From: Craspedostauros australis | Taxonomy: Eukaryota; Bacillariophyta; Bacillariophyceae; Mastogloiales; Achnanthaceae | NCBI GenBank assembly: GCA_026770025.1 | Contig: JAMXDE010000034.1 | Span: 248,001-312,000 of the forward strand | Reading direction: 5' to 3' | Length of the DNA stretch: 64,000 bases | Part shown: positions 39,482 through 49,420 of the stretch, piece after piece | Numbering within the stretch: position 1 is the first letter of the stretch | Layout of the letters: each line of letters starts with the position of its first letter | Notes under the pieces: generated by a model | Seen by the model: the letters and a program-made list of their open reading frames with translations, nothing else | The model's database searches: none | What the model was told of the DNA's origin: nothing | Position numbers and translations under genes: made by a program

Positions 39482-41784
39482 AGCGCAAAGTCCCGTCCGT
39501 ATCCGTCTGCGCAGCACAGCACAAATTGCAAACGCGAGTGAAGGATCTCCTCTTCTCACATCCACAGACACAATAGAGACCTGGTCCCTCCAGCCCAATG
39601 TAGACCTACAATGCATCATAAGAAATAGACTTTATCATATTAGTACGATACTGCAGCAACAACTCGCCTCGAGCCCATTCGTAGATCGCACGCCAATTAC
39701 ACATCATGGATTGCCACTCAATGCGAAGTCTGTCCGACCAAAAGCCAGCTCCATGGGACGAACCGAAGGTTGACCTTCCTTCGATTCAAGTGGAGACTTC
39801 TCTGCTGTGACCCACTATACTCTACTTCGTTCTACTCTACTCTGCTCCATTTGCCACCTGTACCATACTACTACGGCAAAGAAGAAGCGCTCTCTTGCGC
39901 TTGTGTCGCAACAGTGCAGCATCTAATATTCTAATGCAAGACTGCCGAGCACAAATAGTTCATCGTTGGAGGAAGGGCACGGTTTCGTTCATGTCTCCAG
40001 AACAGGAACCAATGAAAGGAGGAATGTTTCGCTCTGCTCCGTCGGCGTTCGGCTGCTACGTTCCGATGATCGTGGGTCTGGTAGTCGTATGGCACCAGAA
40101 GACTCGTAGTACTGGCGAACGCAGAGTAGCTCGAAGTCTACTACGAGTTGTGCGTCCGCTACCCATGGCTACCGACATGCTATTCGATTTCGCAAAAGAC
40201 CGTATCGCTTCGTGTGACACCATGGATGAAACCGATGCCGATGCCAAACCGGAAGACCACGCAAGGATGAATGTTGTCGTACAACGCTTGGAGCCACAGA
40301 AGTCCTTGGGCTTCTACTCTCGCCCGGCATTGCGCTGGACGGAATTCAGGCAGAGAATGGTGTTATACGTAAGTGCGATATATATTTGGTATTCTTACAT
40401 ATGAGGCAAATAGTCCAACAATGGGGTATGGGTGGAACTCCTCGTACTCGTGGAGTCCTCGTAAGATAAATGTTCACGATCGAATGAACACTCGCCCCTC
40501 CCGGCCTTCTCCGCCATCACAGTGAGGATGAGCCTCGTGGAAAAAGAAGTCTGTGGTTGAGAGGGAGGCGGCGAGTAGCCAGTCTCCTACACATGATGGC
40601 GCCAGACGACGCATTGCTCCGTCCCAGCAGGAAGTGCGCATTGCACTCTAGCGCAAGCAATACAGACTAACCACTCGAATCAATGAACGTAATGTCTTGT
40701 TGTGCGAGAGAGCAAGTTCATATTTCGTACAAATACGAACAATGGTACTCGTTGGAGTTGACAGGAAGAAGGCCCGGTTGCGCAACCACTCTCACCTTGC
40801 TGTCGCAGAACCAGGGAATGGAACATCATTGATACGATGATGTAGGAGTGTGATTGACTGTTGTGACGGTGATTGGCGGGAATTTTTCTGAGATCTCTCC
40901 TCCTCCTCCTCCTCATCATCATCATCATCAACATCAATCAACCTGTGTACATGCATATATCGGCAACATATATGGACAGCATCTACGAGTACGACTACTC
41001 TATGAAGTACTCCAACGGGATTTGCATGGAATGATGACAGAGTGGCATGTGTCTTCGTCTCCACGTGCGCGGAGAGGAGAAGATCATTAGCACTTTGGCC
41101 ATTGCGCACGTGTCGTCTCATAGTCGTACTCATGAAACCCTTGACGAGTTGGGTGAGAAGAGTCAAGAGGGGAACGTGCGAATCAGTCGAAAGAGATCCG
41201 ATCAACCACCACAACGCCGGCATCGTCCACCACAAGGATTTCCAACATCTATGGTGCTCCTCTTTGTCACCTTTCGCTACTTCCTTGTTGTTTCCTTCCT
41301 CCCTCAGAGTACTCGTGGGTCTCTTCCTCGGTGTGTTGTCGATTTGGCTGATCGTAATAATGTGACCTAAAAGTCAGAATGACAGGCTCGTCGCTGCGAC
41401 AAGCCCCAAGAGACTTTTGAGTGGCACAAAGAATGATGATGACGTGCGATTGGCATGACACGATGCCACAAAATCGACACGGCCACGGATTCCGCAGATC
41501 GTCCACACAACATACGACCACAAGCATTGCGTGTCTGGCAAACGACGAAGACCAACGACACCAAGGTCACATCTTTGACACCCACCCAAGAAGGGCGCCC
41601 ACTCCCGTCCCCGCAACTCTTCGATTCTCTCCTGGTGTCTACACACTCGTAGCCGTTCTCTTGGAGCCGTGGCCACATCGCCCGAGTATGTGAAGATAGT
41701 CTCACAATTTCACATTTCTTCGCGACTGCAACAGAACTCACTCTACCAAACCAACATTTCAATTCAATTCAATTCAACGCAACC
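39482..41784. other. Intergenic between the two U-box genes
   Basis: 2.3 kb without a supported gene. Frames such as 39895-40404 (plus) have no domain. CTC and CAT trinucleotide runs occur near 40900-40940. The final 80 bases hold an A/C-rich leader with AATTC repeats before the next start. Confidence 0.45.
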
Positions 41785-42726
41785 ATGACATCAACCCACA
41801 CAAAGACGCAGACGCAGACGCAGACGAGGCCGCATGTCAACACACGGACACCCGTGCCGACACCGTCGCAATTCCTGTGTCCGTTGACCAAGAAGATCAT
41901 GAAGGATCCGTTGATGAGCCGATACGGAACGCACTTCGAGCGCTCCGCCATCCTGCAGTGGCTGGATGAGGGGAACATGTTCTGCCCCGTGACCCGCAAG
42001 CCGCTGCGCCAATCCAACCTCATCACCGACAAGAGACTTCGGCTCATGATCCGCACATGGCAAATGCAAGCGGCGGGATGCGACGTCAGCAGCAACGGCA
42101 ACAAAAGCAACCCTGACACCAACAACGGCAGCAAGGGGCCATCCAGCAAGAGTCCCGTCAACGGCCTCAAGCTTGACGTCGCTGAATACTCCGCCGACTT
42201 TGGCCTCACAGGCCTCGATGAAAAGAACAATAGCGATACCGCCGCTGCCGATGACAAGCACGACATGATGGAGTGCATCACCAAGCGCCTGGGCATGGCA
42301 CAGATCACCATCGTACCAGACCGCTTCATTTGCCCTTTGACCCGCCGCGCCATGAAGGACCCCGTCATGACGAAGACCGGCGTGAACTACGAACGCGCCG
42401 CCATTCTGGCCAAGCTGCAGGCCGTCGGTTGCGTGTGTCCCGTGACGCGGAAGCCGCTGGCACCGTCCGGCGTCATCACGAACTCGAAGCTGCATTGGGA
42501 GATCCGGCAGTGGCAGCAGGTGTACGGGCCGACGCGTACGTCCATGCCGCGCTATACGGCAGAGCGGGATGACAAGACGAAGACGAAGCGGACCTCCCAG
42601 GGCTCCGGCCTTCCAGAAAGCTGGGGATGCACCGGCACGCATGAGACCGCACAGCCAACCGAGTGGAACGATTCCGCAGATCTTGGCGATGTGCTGGATG
42701 AAGTGCTGGAGACTTTGCGATTATGA
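41785..42726 (+). CDS. Double-U-box protein, copy 2
   Basis: 313 residues, no intron, paralogue of the gene at 38384 in the same orientation. U-boxes at about 30-100 (FLCPLTKKIMKDPLM) and 180-250 (FICPLTRRAMKDPVM). The spacer between the boxes is unrelated in sequence apart from acidic residues. The short tail keeps the LGDVLDEVLETL end. The start has a run of TQ dipeptides from an ACGCAG repeat. The arrangement suggests a local duplication followed by divergence of linkers but not of the boxes or of the C-terminal motif. Confidence 0.85.
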   Translation: MTSTHTKTQTQTQTRPHVNTRTPVPTPSQFLCPLTKKIMKDPLMSRYGTHFERSAILQWLDEGNMFCPVTRKPLRQSNLITDKRLRLMIRTWQMQAAGCDVSSNGNKSNPDTNNGSKGPSSKSPVNGLKLDVAEYSADFGLTGLDEKNNSDTAAADDKHDMMECITKRLGMAQITIVPDRFICPLTRRAMKDPVMTKTGVNYERAAILAKLQAVGCVCPVTRKPLAPSGVITNSKLHWEIRQWQQVYGPTRTSMPRYTAERDDKTKTKRTSQGSGLPESWGCTGTHETAQPTEWNDSADLGDVLDEVLETLRL

Positions 42727-44056
42727 ACGCTGGCCGGGTGCCGTACATACGAGCGCGGTAGCTCGTACGAGTAGAAGAGTTGCTCACGAAAGAGAAGTGA
42801 GGAGAAGCGAGGTGAGCCATAATGGATCGACAGATAGACAAGCACGCGCAGGAAGACACAAAGAGAAAGAGAGATGGTAGCAGAGAATGCGAGCACTTTG
42901 CCTCTCGCCACAATAGAGAAAGAGATACAGTAGCAATACCATAGACACATTTTGAGAATGAAGAGCATACTCCATGAAGGCAGCCGCCCACCCATGCTCT
43001 TCTCTCCTGGTGGTGCATAGCTCGCATAATAGCACGATTACTGGGGTACAGGTCGTGATCCGCTGCAGGCAACGAACGCTCCACCCCACTTCGCGCGGAT
43101 GTGAGCTTGTTCCAGCCTCACCGTCTGTCCACCCCACCGTTTCAATGAACAGAAAATAGTCGCATTGGTCAAACTACCCGAAATTCGCCCCAACACCACA
43201 GGACCATAAACGCGATGAGGACACACACAGCACAAAACAGTACGCATTCGCAGTAGTACAGTGTTGCGAGAAAAGAGGAACGAAAAATGAATGCCCAACG
43301 CTGACGAAGGTGAGCCAAGACAGAGAATGTCCTTGCCAAATGCCGAAGACAGCGGAACCAGGAGCAGAAGCCAAAGTCAGGGTCTGTTTGTGCATGTCAT
43401 CGTTATTGTGCTTGTTGGGAGGTCGGACGAGTATCGGTGGAGAGACTGCTTGTGCCGAGCAGCTCGTACAACATCCAAGTCCACACCACACCACACCACA
43501 CATATCATATAACATATAACACTATTATACGAATAGATCGGAGAAGAGCCAGAGCCAGAGCAGAGTCCTCGATCATTAGATCGTATTATTTAATATAATA
43601 CCTGCGACCGACAGACAACGACCTTGGCACCACCATCACAACAGTGCAGCAGTGCGACATTGCGGCATTGCGGCATTGCATTGGAACTCGATGAGCATTG
43701 GCAGAGCATACTATTATATTATATTCTATAATAGAATAGCAAGGCATTCTGCAAACTCCACTCCATCCGCACTCGAGACTTCCCAGGACTCCGGAGGCAG
43801 CCTCAACAGCCACAGGCCATCCACTTGTCTTGATCGGCGATTGCTTTGGAGCGACGCATCGGACTCGATTGAGGACAGTTGGAGACGGTTGGAGGACTCT
43901 GTCGCATTCGCTCATTGAGAGTTCATTGAGGAATCGATTGCGGCGCATTCGGAGAGCGCTGGGTTCATTGGTTGACTCGATACTTATTGACAGGAGCAAC
44001 ACCCACAAGCAGCAGCTAGTACATCAGCTATTACATCAGCAGTCGAACAACACAAC
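42727..44056. other. Intergenic upstream of the RCC1-repeat gene
   Basis: No supported gene. It contains GCGGCATT repeats (about 43655-43680) and an AT-rich palindromic stretch TATTCTATAATAGAATA (about 43720-43736). Confidence 0.5.
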
Positions 44057-46411
44057 ATGGCGCCAACGAGGCAACCTCGGTCCGTGGCATTTGGCTTCGG
44101 GCCCAACTTCCACAAGAACATGGGCGGAGCCGCAACGACCAAGCTTCTGCATCAGCTGCAGCTGCAGGAGACCTCTGTGGGCATGGACGCCAGCGACAAG
44201 TCCTTCTCGGTGGATGAGTCGGAAGTGGATACCAATGCAACCGCTACGGCTGCCATCTCTGCTGTGGAAGTGGCCGCGGCGGCGGAAGAAGCGAAGGAAG
44301 ACGCAGCCGCACGAACACCCAACAAGCTCATCTCCACCTACGTCTTTGCATCCGCTTCCAGTGAAGAGAAGGAGGAGGTGTCTTCGGCCAAGGCCGCTCC
44401 TGCAACTTCAACTGCAACTTCAACAACTGCTTCCACTACTCCCACTGCTGATGCGATTACAACTGCGCTTCCTGGCATGGAAGCCCCATGGCACGAGGAC
44501 CAGGATCCCGTCTGCCAGGTGGAATGCGGTCCGACCTCCTCCATATTCCTCACCGAAAGCGGAAAGATCTACACAGCCGGAACGATGAGCGGCAGGATAT
44601 ACCCATCGCCCACCCGCACGGTCGTCCAGCTCCCGTTGAAGTGTGTGCAAATTGCGGCCGGCCGACATTTCTGTGTGGGGAGGATGGAAGGAGGGTTGGC
44701 GGTCGTCAGCTGGGGTGCGGGTCACTTCGGTCAGCTGGGTCTGGGCGATGCGCAGGCTCTCGTGGAACGTCCGACAGTCATCCAGGGCCTCCTCCCGCAG
44801 GCGATCGGCTCTCCCGTCACCTCCGTGGCGGCCGGCAACTGGCACGCCCTGGCAACCAACGAGGAGGGGCAGGTCTGGGCCTGGGGGTGCAATCGCAACT
44901 ACCAGTGCGGCCGCAAACGCTCGGGGGATGCCCAGCCAAGCGAAATATCCTCCAAGAACCCACCGCCGACGCTGCTCATGCCGCAGATGGTACCCAACCT
45001 AGGTTCGAAGGGCAAGATCGTCAAGGTGGCCGGAGGCAGGGCGCATTCCGTGGCGCTCGACGAGAAGGGCGCGGTGTATTGCTGGGGTTCCTCCAGCTAC
45101 GGACAGTGCAGCGGGACGATCACCTCCAAGCGCAAGTGCGGCATCGCGCCACCGAGGCAGGTGGAGGCCCTGCAGAAGGTCACCATCGTGGACATCGCGG
45201 CAGGCGAGATGCATTCCCTTGCGCTCACTGGCGGTGGCCGCGTCATCACGTGGGGCAGCAACGTCGAAGGTCAGCTCGGTCTCGGCAAGTGCCTCCTCGC
45301 CAATCCCAAACCCAGGCTCGTCGACGATCTCGACTTCGTCGCCATCGAGGCCAACATGGGCTTAACTCGCACCAGCGGAACGGACGCCAATCCGCAGCCA
45401 TCGTCCGCCACGAACACCGTATCACCCCTCTCCTCATCCACGCACACGCACGCCCTGTCGCAGGTGCCCAAGGTCGTCAAGGTGCAGGCAGCTTCCAACT
45501 ACTCCGTCGCGACCAGCTCGTCGGGACATATCTACGCGTGGGGCTGCAACGATGCCGGCACACTCGGGCTCTTCAAACCACCGCAGTCCGCGCTCACGGT
45601 CCTTGACCCCTCCAACCCAATGCCGCCATCCTCTTCGTCATCGTCAAGCCGCAGCTCATCCTCGCGCATGAAGGAATTCCAAACCTTCGACTCGTCGCAC
45701 AATATAGGCCTTCCCACGCGCGTGGACTGCGTCTCCAAATACAACATCCGGGCCTGCGGGCTGGGTCCCACCCATATGTGGCTAGTGGGCGAGGAGCGCT
45801 CCGCCGTCTCCCTCAAGAAGGACAGGGTCGGCCTCACGTTGCACGAACTGCAGGCCTACAGGAAAAAGATGCGTTCCTCCAAGCGCAGGTACAAAGCGCA
45901 ATCCAGCACGGACGACGAAATGTCCAGCATTCACAACACGGACTCCAAGCCCTCCCCGGTCGATGATGAGCAGCAGGACACGGAGCATTCCGGTGGCTTC
46001 ATGACGCCGCCGACATCGCGCAGCAACTTGACGGCCCTCGCCTCGCCGTCGTTGCAAGTCACTCCCTCCAATAACGGCGGCGGCGCGAGCAACGAGAAAG
46101 ACACGACCACGAATGAGGACGTTTCCGACCAGGATCATTCCAGCTCCCATCTCCACACCAGCGACGTCGCTAGCACGCAGCAACTACAGCAGCAACAACA
46201 GCAGCAACAACAACGAGCCGGCCTCTCGACGCTAGTGAGCCCGAGCAAGACGAAGAAGTTCCGACCCATGAAGCTGATCAAGAAGCTGAGCAACCGACGA
46301 TCGAGCAACTCGAGTTCCATGGCGCCCATGTCGCCCGTCCCAGATGTCTCCACCACCAACGAGGCCACCACGCCCGACAAGAAGGTCCGAAGATTCTTCT
46401 CGTCGTCGTGA
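44057..46411 (+). CDS. RCC1-repeat protein
   Basis: 784 residues, no intron. An alanine/threonine-rich N-terminus (to about 150) is followed by RCC1-type blades up to about 510, seen as repeated G..H..A....G....WG...GQLGLG units: VVSWGAGHFGQLGLG, VWAWGCNRNYQCG, VYCWGSSSYGQCSG, VITWGSNVEGQLGLG and IYAWGCNDAGTLGL. Such repeats form a seven-bladed propeller; I can count five to six clear blades, so one may be divergent. Some family members are Ran exchange factors, others bind lipids or ubiquitin ligases, so no specific function is assigned. The C-terminal 270 residues are low complexity with a polyglutamine run near 711, and end basic. Confidence 0.85.
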   Translation: MAPTRQPRSVAFGFGPNFHKNMGGAATTKLLHQLQLQETSVGMDASDKSFSVDESEVDTNATATAAISAVEVAAAAEEAKEDAAARTPNKLISTYVFASASSEEKEEVSSAKAAPATSTATSTTASTTPTADAITTALPGMEAPWHEDQDPVCQVECGPTSSIFLTESGKIYTAGTMSGRIYPSPTRTVVQLPLKCVQIAAGRHFCVGRMEGGLAVVSWGAGHFGQLGLGDAQALVERPTVIQGLLPQAIGSPVTSVAAGNWHALATNEEGQVWAWGCNRNYQCGRKRSGDAQPSEISSKNPPPTLLMPQMVPNLGSKGKIVKVAGGRAHSVALDEKGAVYCWGSSSYGQCSGTITSKRKCGIAPPRQVEALQKVTIVDIAAGEMHSLALTGGGRVITWGSNVEGQLGLGKCLLANPKPRLVDDLDFVAIEANMGLTRTSGTDANPQPSSATNTVSPLSSSTHTHALSQVPKVVKVQAASNYSVATSSSGHIYAWGCNDAGTLGLFKPPQSALTVLDPSNPMPPSSSSSSSRSSSSRMKEFQTFDSSHNIGLPTRVDCVSKYNIRACGLGPTHMWLVGEERSAVSLKKDRVGLTLHELQAYRKKMRSSKRRYKAQSSTDDEMSSIHNTDSKPSPVDDEQQDTEHSGGFMTPPTSRSNLTALASPSLQVTPSNNGGGASNEKDTTTNEDVSDQDHSSSHLHTSDVASTQQLQQQQQQQQQRAGLSTLVSPSKTKKFRPMKLIKKLSNRRSSNSSSMAPMSPVPDVSTTNEATTPDKKVRRFFSSS

Positions 46412-46879
46412 GACAATGGATTGTTTGGGTCGTTGTCGTCAATTGTGCTGAGGCAATGGCGTGCAGAGATTCACGGCAAGGCAAATCCAAACTATTCTAA
46501 AGAGCAAGGAAACAACGTCATACCAATACTTTGTTCATGAAGTTCACTGGAGCAGCGTGCGAATAGAGAGACGTAGTCATGCCCAGAACTCTCTGCATCG
46601 ACTATACTCTGTTACATGAGATACGAGTAGAGGAAGCAGCTTTGTCAGCCAACAACATTGCCCTGCTCGGCCTTCGTCACGTGCTACGTTGGAGATACGA
46701 CAACGAGCACGATGTGCATCCAGAGCCACGAACAGGGAGCGGTCTCACGAATGAAACGAAACTTCAATCGTGTTTGGCCATTTGCGCGCCATGGCGAAGA
46801 ACACAAAGGCAAGGCGACCATACGACTACATCTGTTTGAGGACAACGGAGCAGTTACAGTCAATGACACATCTTGCACA
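46412..46879. other. 3' region of the RCC1 gene and spacer
   Basis: No supported gene. A frame with VWPFARHGEEHKGKATIRL near 46760-46840 may belong to the decayed gene that follows. Confidence 0.4.
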
Positions 46880-47620
46880 ATAAGAGATCGTACTATTGCA
46901 CATCACACGCGACAAGAAGAATAAGGTGCTAGTACACCACCCCGATAGCGGAAGCGGAAAGACCGTCGAGCTGGCTGCAAGCTCGCACACTCGAGATGCC
47001 CTCTTCACCATCATCGTACCACCTGGTGACAACCTGCTTTTGCTTCCGATCGATTCAGACAAATTAGAATCGAAGTGGAGTGCTCCCACAAAGCCTCAGG
47101 TCATCAAAGCGCGCCTGCAGATGGATGCCCTCGAGGCGCTCTGCGGTGCTGTCGACGCCATCTACCACAAGCACAAAGAGCTATTCTATTTGATAACGTC
47201 GAGAGAGCGTTGGAAGGCGTGAGCAAGAACGCAGTATATCCCCCCAAAATCAGATCCTTCGCATTGGCATGGCACTCGACGAAGCAGGTGAATGTTAAAC
47301 TTCGTGAGGGCCATCACTCATCATCACATGGTCTTCGAGAAGTTCCTGGTGCAGGGCATCAAGGAAGGCGGGGCGGGTGCTTGTTCTTCCGTATGAAAGC
47401 CGATTTCGCAAAAAGGCTAAGATCAACGCATCAAACGCTGAAAGTATTGCGGCTTACGTGGATGGCTACGACCCACCGTTCAACTTTGTCTTAGCACCTC
47501 GTCATGCCCATCATGAGCATCGCTTGCGGGAACAGTCCCCGTGTCAACAACTACGTCACCTTCCTTGCAACCAAGAGCTTTGTTTGCGTTTGGCACGAAT
47601 TTCATTAGAGTCGCTGGTGC
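46880..47620 (+). pseudogene. Decayed gene of unknown family
   Basis: Protein-like sequence can be followed across three frames. The first part (46896-47222) holds VLVHHPDSGSGKTVELA, NLLLLPIDSDKLESKW and PQVIKARLQMDALEALCGAVDAIYHKHKEL, abbreviated here by borders. A shift follows near 47200, then fragments RALEGVSKNAVYPPKIRSF, VFEKFLVQGIKEGGAGAC, KKAKINASNAESIAAYVDGY and NNYVTFLATKSFVCVWHEF. Repeated changes of frame with amino-acid-like composition suggest a once-coding gene, perhaps from a mobile element. No family is recognised. Confidence 0.4.
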
Positions 47621-48975
47621 GTAGTGGTGAGGATGACGCAGGGCCAAACACAACCAATGAAGGAGCAAACGAGACTGGGGAGGTCGAACCGCTTGAGGTG
47701 TCTGATGAATATGTGCGCACCGAGGAATACGGCGGGAGATGGAATTGTAAATGACGATGGCTGTTGGTTTGGAAGGAGAGCAAAATGCAACTGACTGAGT
47801 GATTTCGTCAGCTTGGATGGACGAGACGAGCAGCAATGATCACGACATGACCTACCAACTTACTGGGGGGGGGGAACGTGGAAAGAAAAGGAGAAGCGGC
47901 AGCGCATCGAAGACGAGCGCTCATCGTTCGTGAACCAGATGATCGCAGAACAAGCAGCTGGAGTCCGATGCTGTGGCCTCGCCATCAATCTTGGTGGCGT
48001 CCGATCACAACGCCGGCAGCGATGGTCACAGCTTCCACATGAAAGCGACCACTTGCCAGCCAAGGCAGTAACAATGAATTCGAATTCGGATCTGCCCATC
48101 ATGACGACGACGACACCCATGGCATCTCGCCCATCGCCACGAACGAGAGCAACGCGGGCCGTGTGGATGTTCCAACATCCGAGCGGCATGCACACATGAG
48201 TGCAGCATATATGGTGAAAGAGTGGCGAACTAACCACCAACGACGGCACCAAATCGAGAAGCAACTAGCACCGTCATCAACAGCACCGGCGCAACGATAG
48301 TAAAATGTGGGCATTACAACTTCAAGTACAACCACCTTCGTTACTCTGCATGTATACTACTAATGCATACTCTACCTTGAAACTCTTTGCAACCAAAAGA
48401 ACAAGGCAAGAGACGTCCATCACCTGGCATGCGATAGATGCAAGAAGATATATGGCGTCGTGCTCCCATAATAGTGGCAGAGCGGGTTGCGACAGGATAG
48501 TAATGAAGTACTACCAATACAATGTTCTTGTCATGTTCTTGTCATGTTCTGTCGCCAAGCAGTTCGTAGCCCGATCGTATTGTACGTAGGAGGTGCAAAC
48601 CGCGCGCAGACTCCGACGCAAGGGAAGCAACATCGCGGAGGTGGCGGACGTTTCTGGTCGAACAGCGTCGCACAGATCGGTCATGCCGGGTCATTGTGAA
48701 TTCGTGATTGCGAGTCTTGGGTAGTTTAACTGCATCCGGCAGTCATCGTGATGACCACAGCAAAAAAGTGATCCACGACAGCGACACAGAAGGAAAAGGA
48801 ACATCGACATGGTGGCGAACAACGAGAACTCGCGGCGGCAGCGTGGGAGATGGGAAAGTATCCTGTGCGCCAAATCGAGGACCGTGTTTGTTTGGAGTGC
48901 GGTGTGGGTGTGGACAACTTCGGCATCCGACAAGAGAAAGCCATCAACTTGGACATCTGTCTCCGCAACAGCATC

Positions 48976-49035
48976 AGCAGCATCAACGTGAGCAGTATCA
49001 ACGTGAGCAGTATCAACGTGAGCAGTATCAACGTT
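48976..49035. repeat. 15-bp tandem repeat
   Basis: Four copies of AGCAGTATCAACGTG, the first and last with one change. Because the unit is a multiple of three, it reads as repeated SSINV in one frame, but the frame has no other support. Confidence 0.85.
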
Positions 49036-49325
49036 AGTAGCGGCAGCAACAACATTGACATCACTCAGGCTTTCCTTTGGACATGCATGCACCTGCGCTT
49101 CGGGTGGTTGTGGATAAGCTGTTGACGAGTTGTCGAGGTCGCTCTTGCCTTCTTGTGTAGAGGGTAGATCAAGTACGAGCTGGTATTAGCAGGCCGGACC
49201 AGTGCAAGCATCTGGTGGAGAAGGAAGAGGGATTTGAAGTGCATCGCGCGCCAACCGAGAAAGCCATAGAGGCACAAAGAAGTAAACAAGCAAATAAGCA
49301 AATAAAGGAAGAGAGAAAGCAAGCG

Positions 49326-49397
49326 CATCATACAGCACATCATACGGCACATCATACGGCACATCATATAGCACGTCATACAGCACATCACACCAGT
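49326..49397. repeat. 12-bp tandem repeat in the kinase 5' leader
   Basis: Six copies of CATCATACGGCA and close variants end 23 bases before the start codon at 49421, so they are probably transcribed in the 5' UTR or sit at the promoter. Confidence 0.8.
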
Positions 49398-49420
49398 GGG
49401 CACAACGCAGAACACACAAC

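Larger units (their letters stand above)
47621..49420. other. Intergenic with two minisatellites, upstream of the kinase gene
   Basis: No supported gene. It includes a G9 run near 47865, a repeated GTTCTTGTCAT (about 48523-48550), and tandem repeats at 48976-49035 and 49326-49397. Confidence 0.5.

Noticed and set aside
39895-40404. A 169-residue plus-strand frame between the U-box genes
   Set aside because: No domain, no convincing start and a composition like the surrounding spacer.
48976-49397. Short tandem repeats that might suggest a CRISPR array
   Set aside because: The units are contiguous 12-15-bp minisatellites with no spacers, in a eukaryotic genome.
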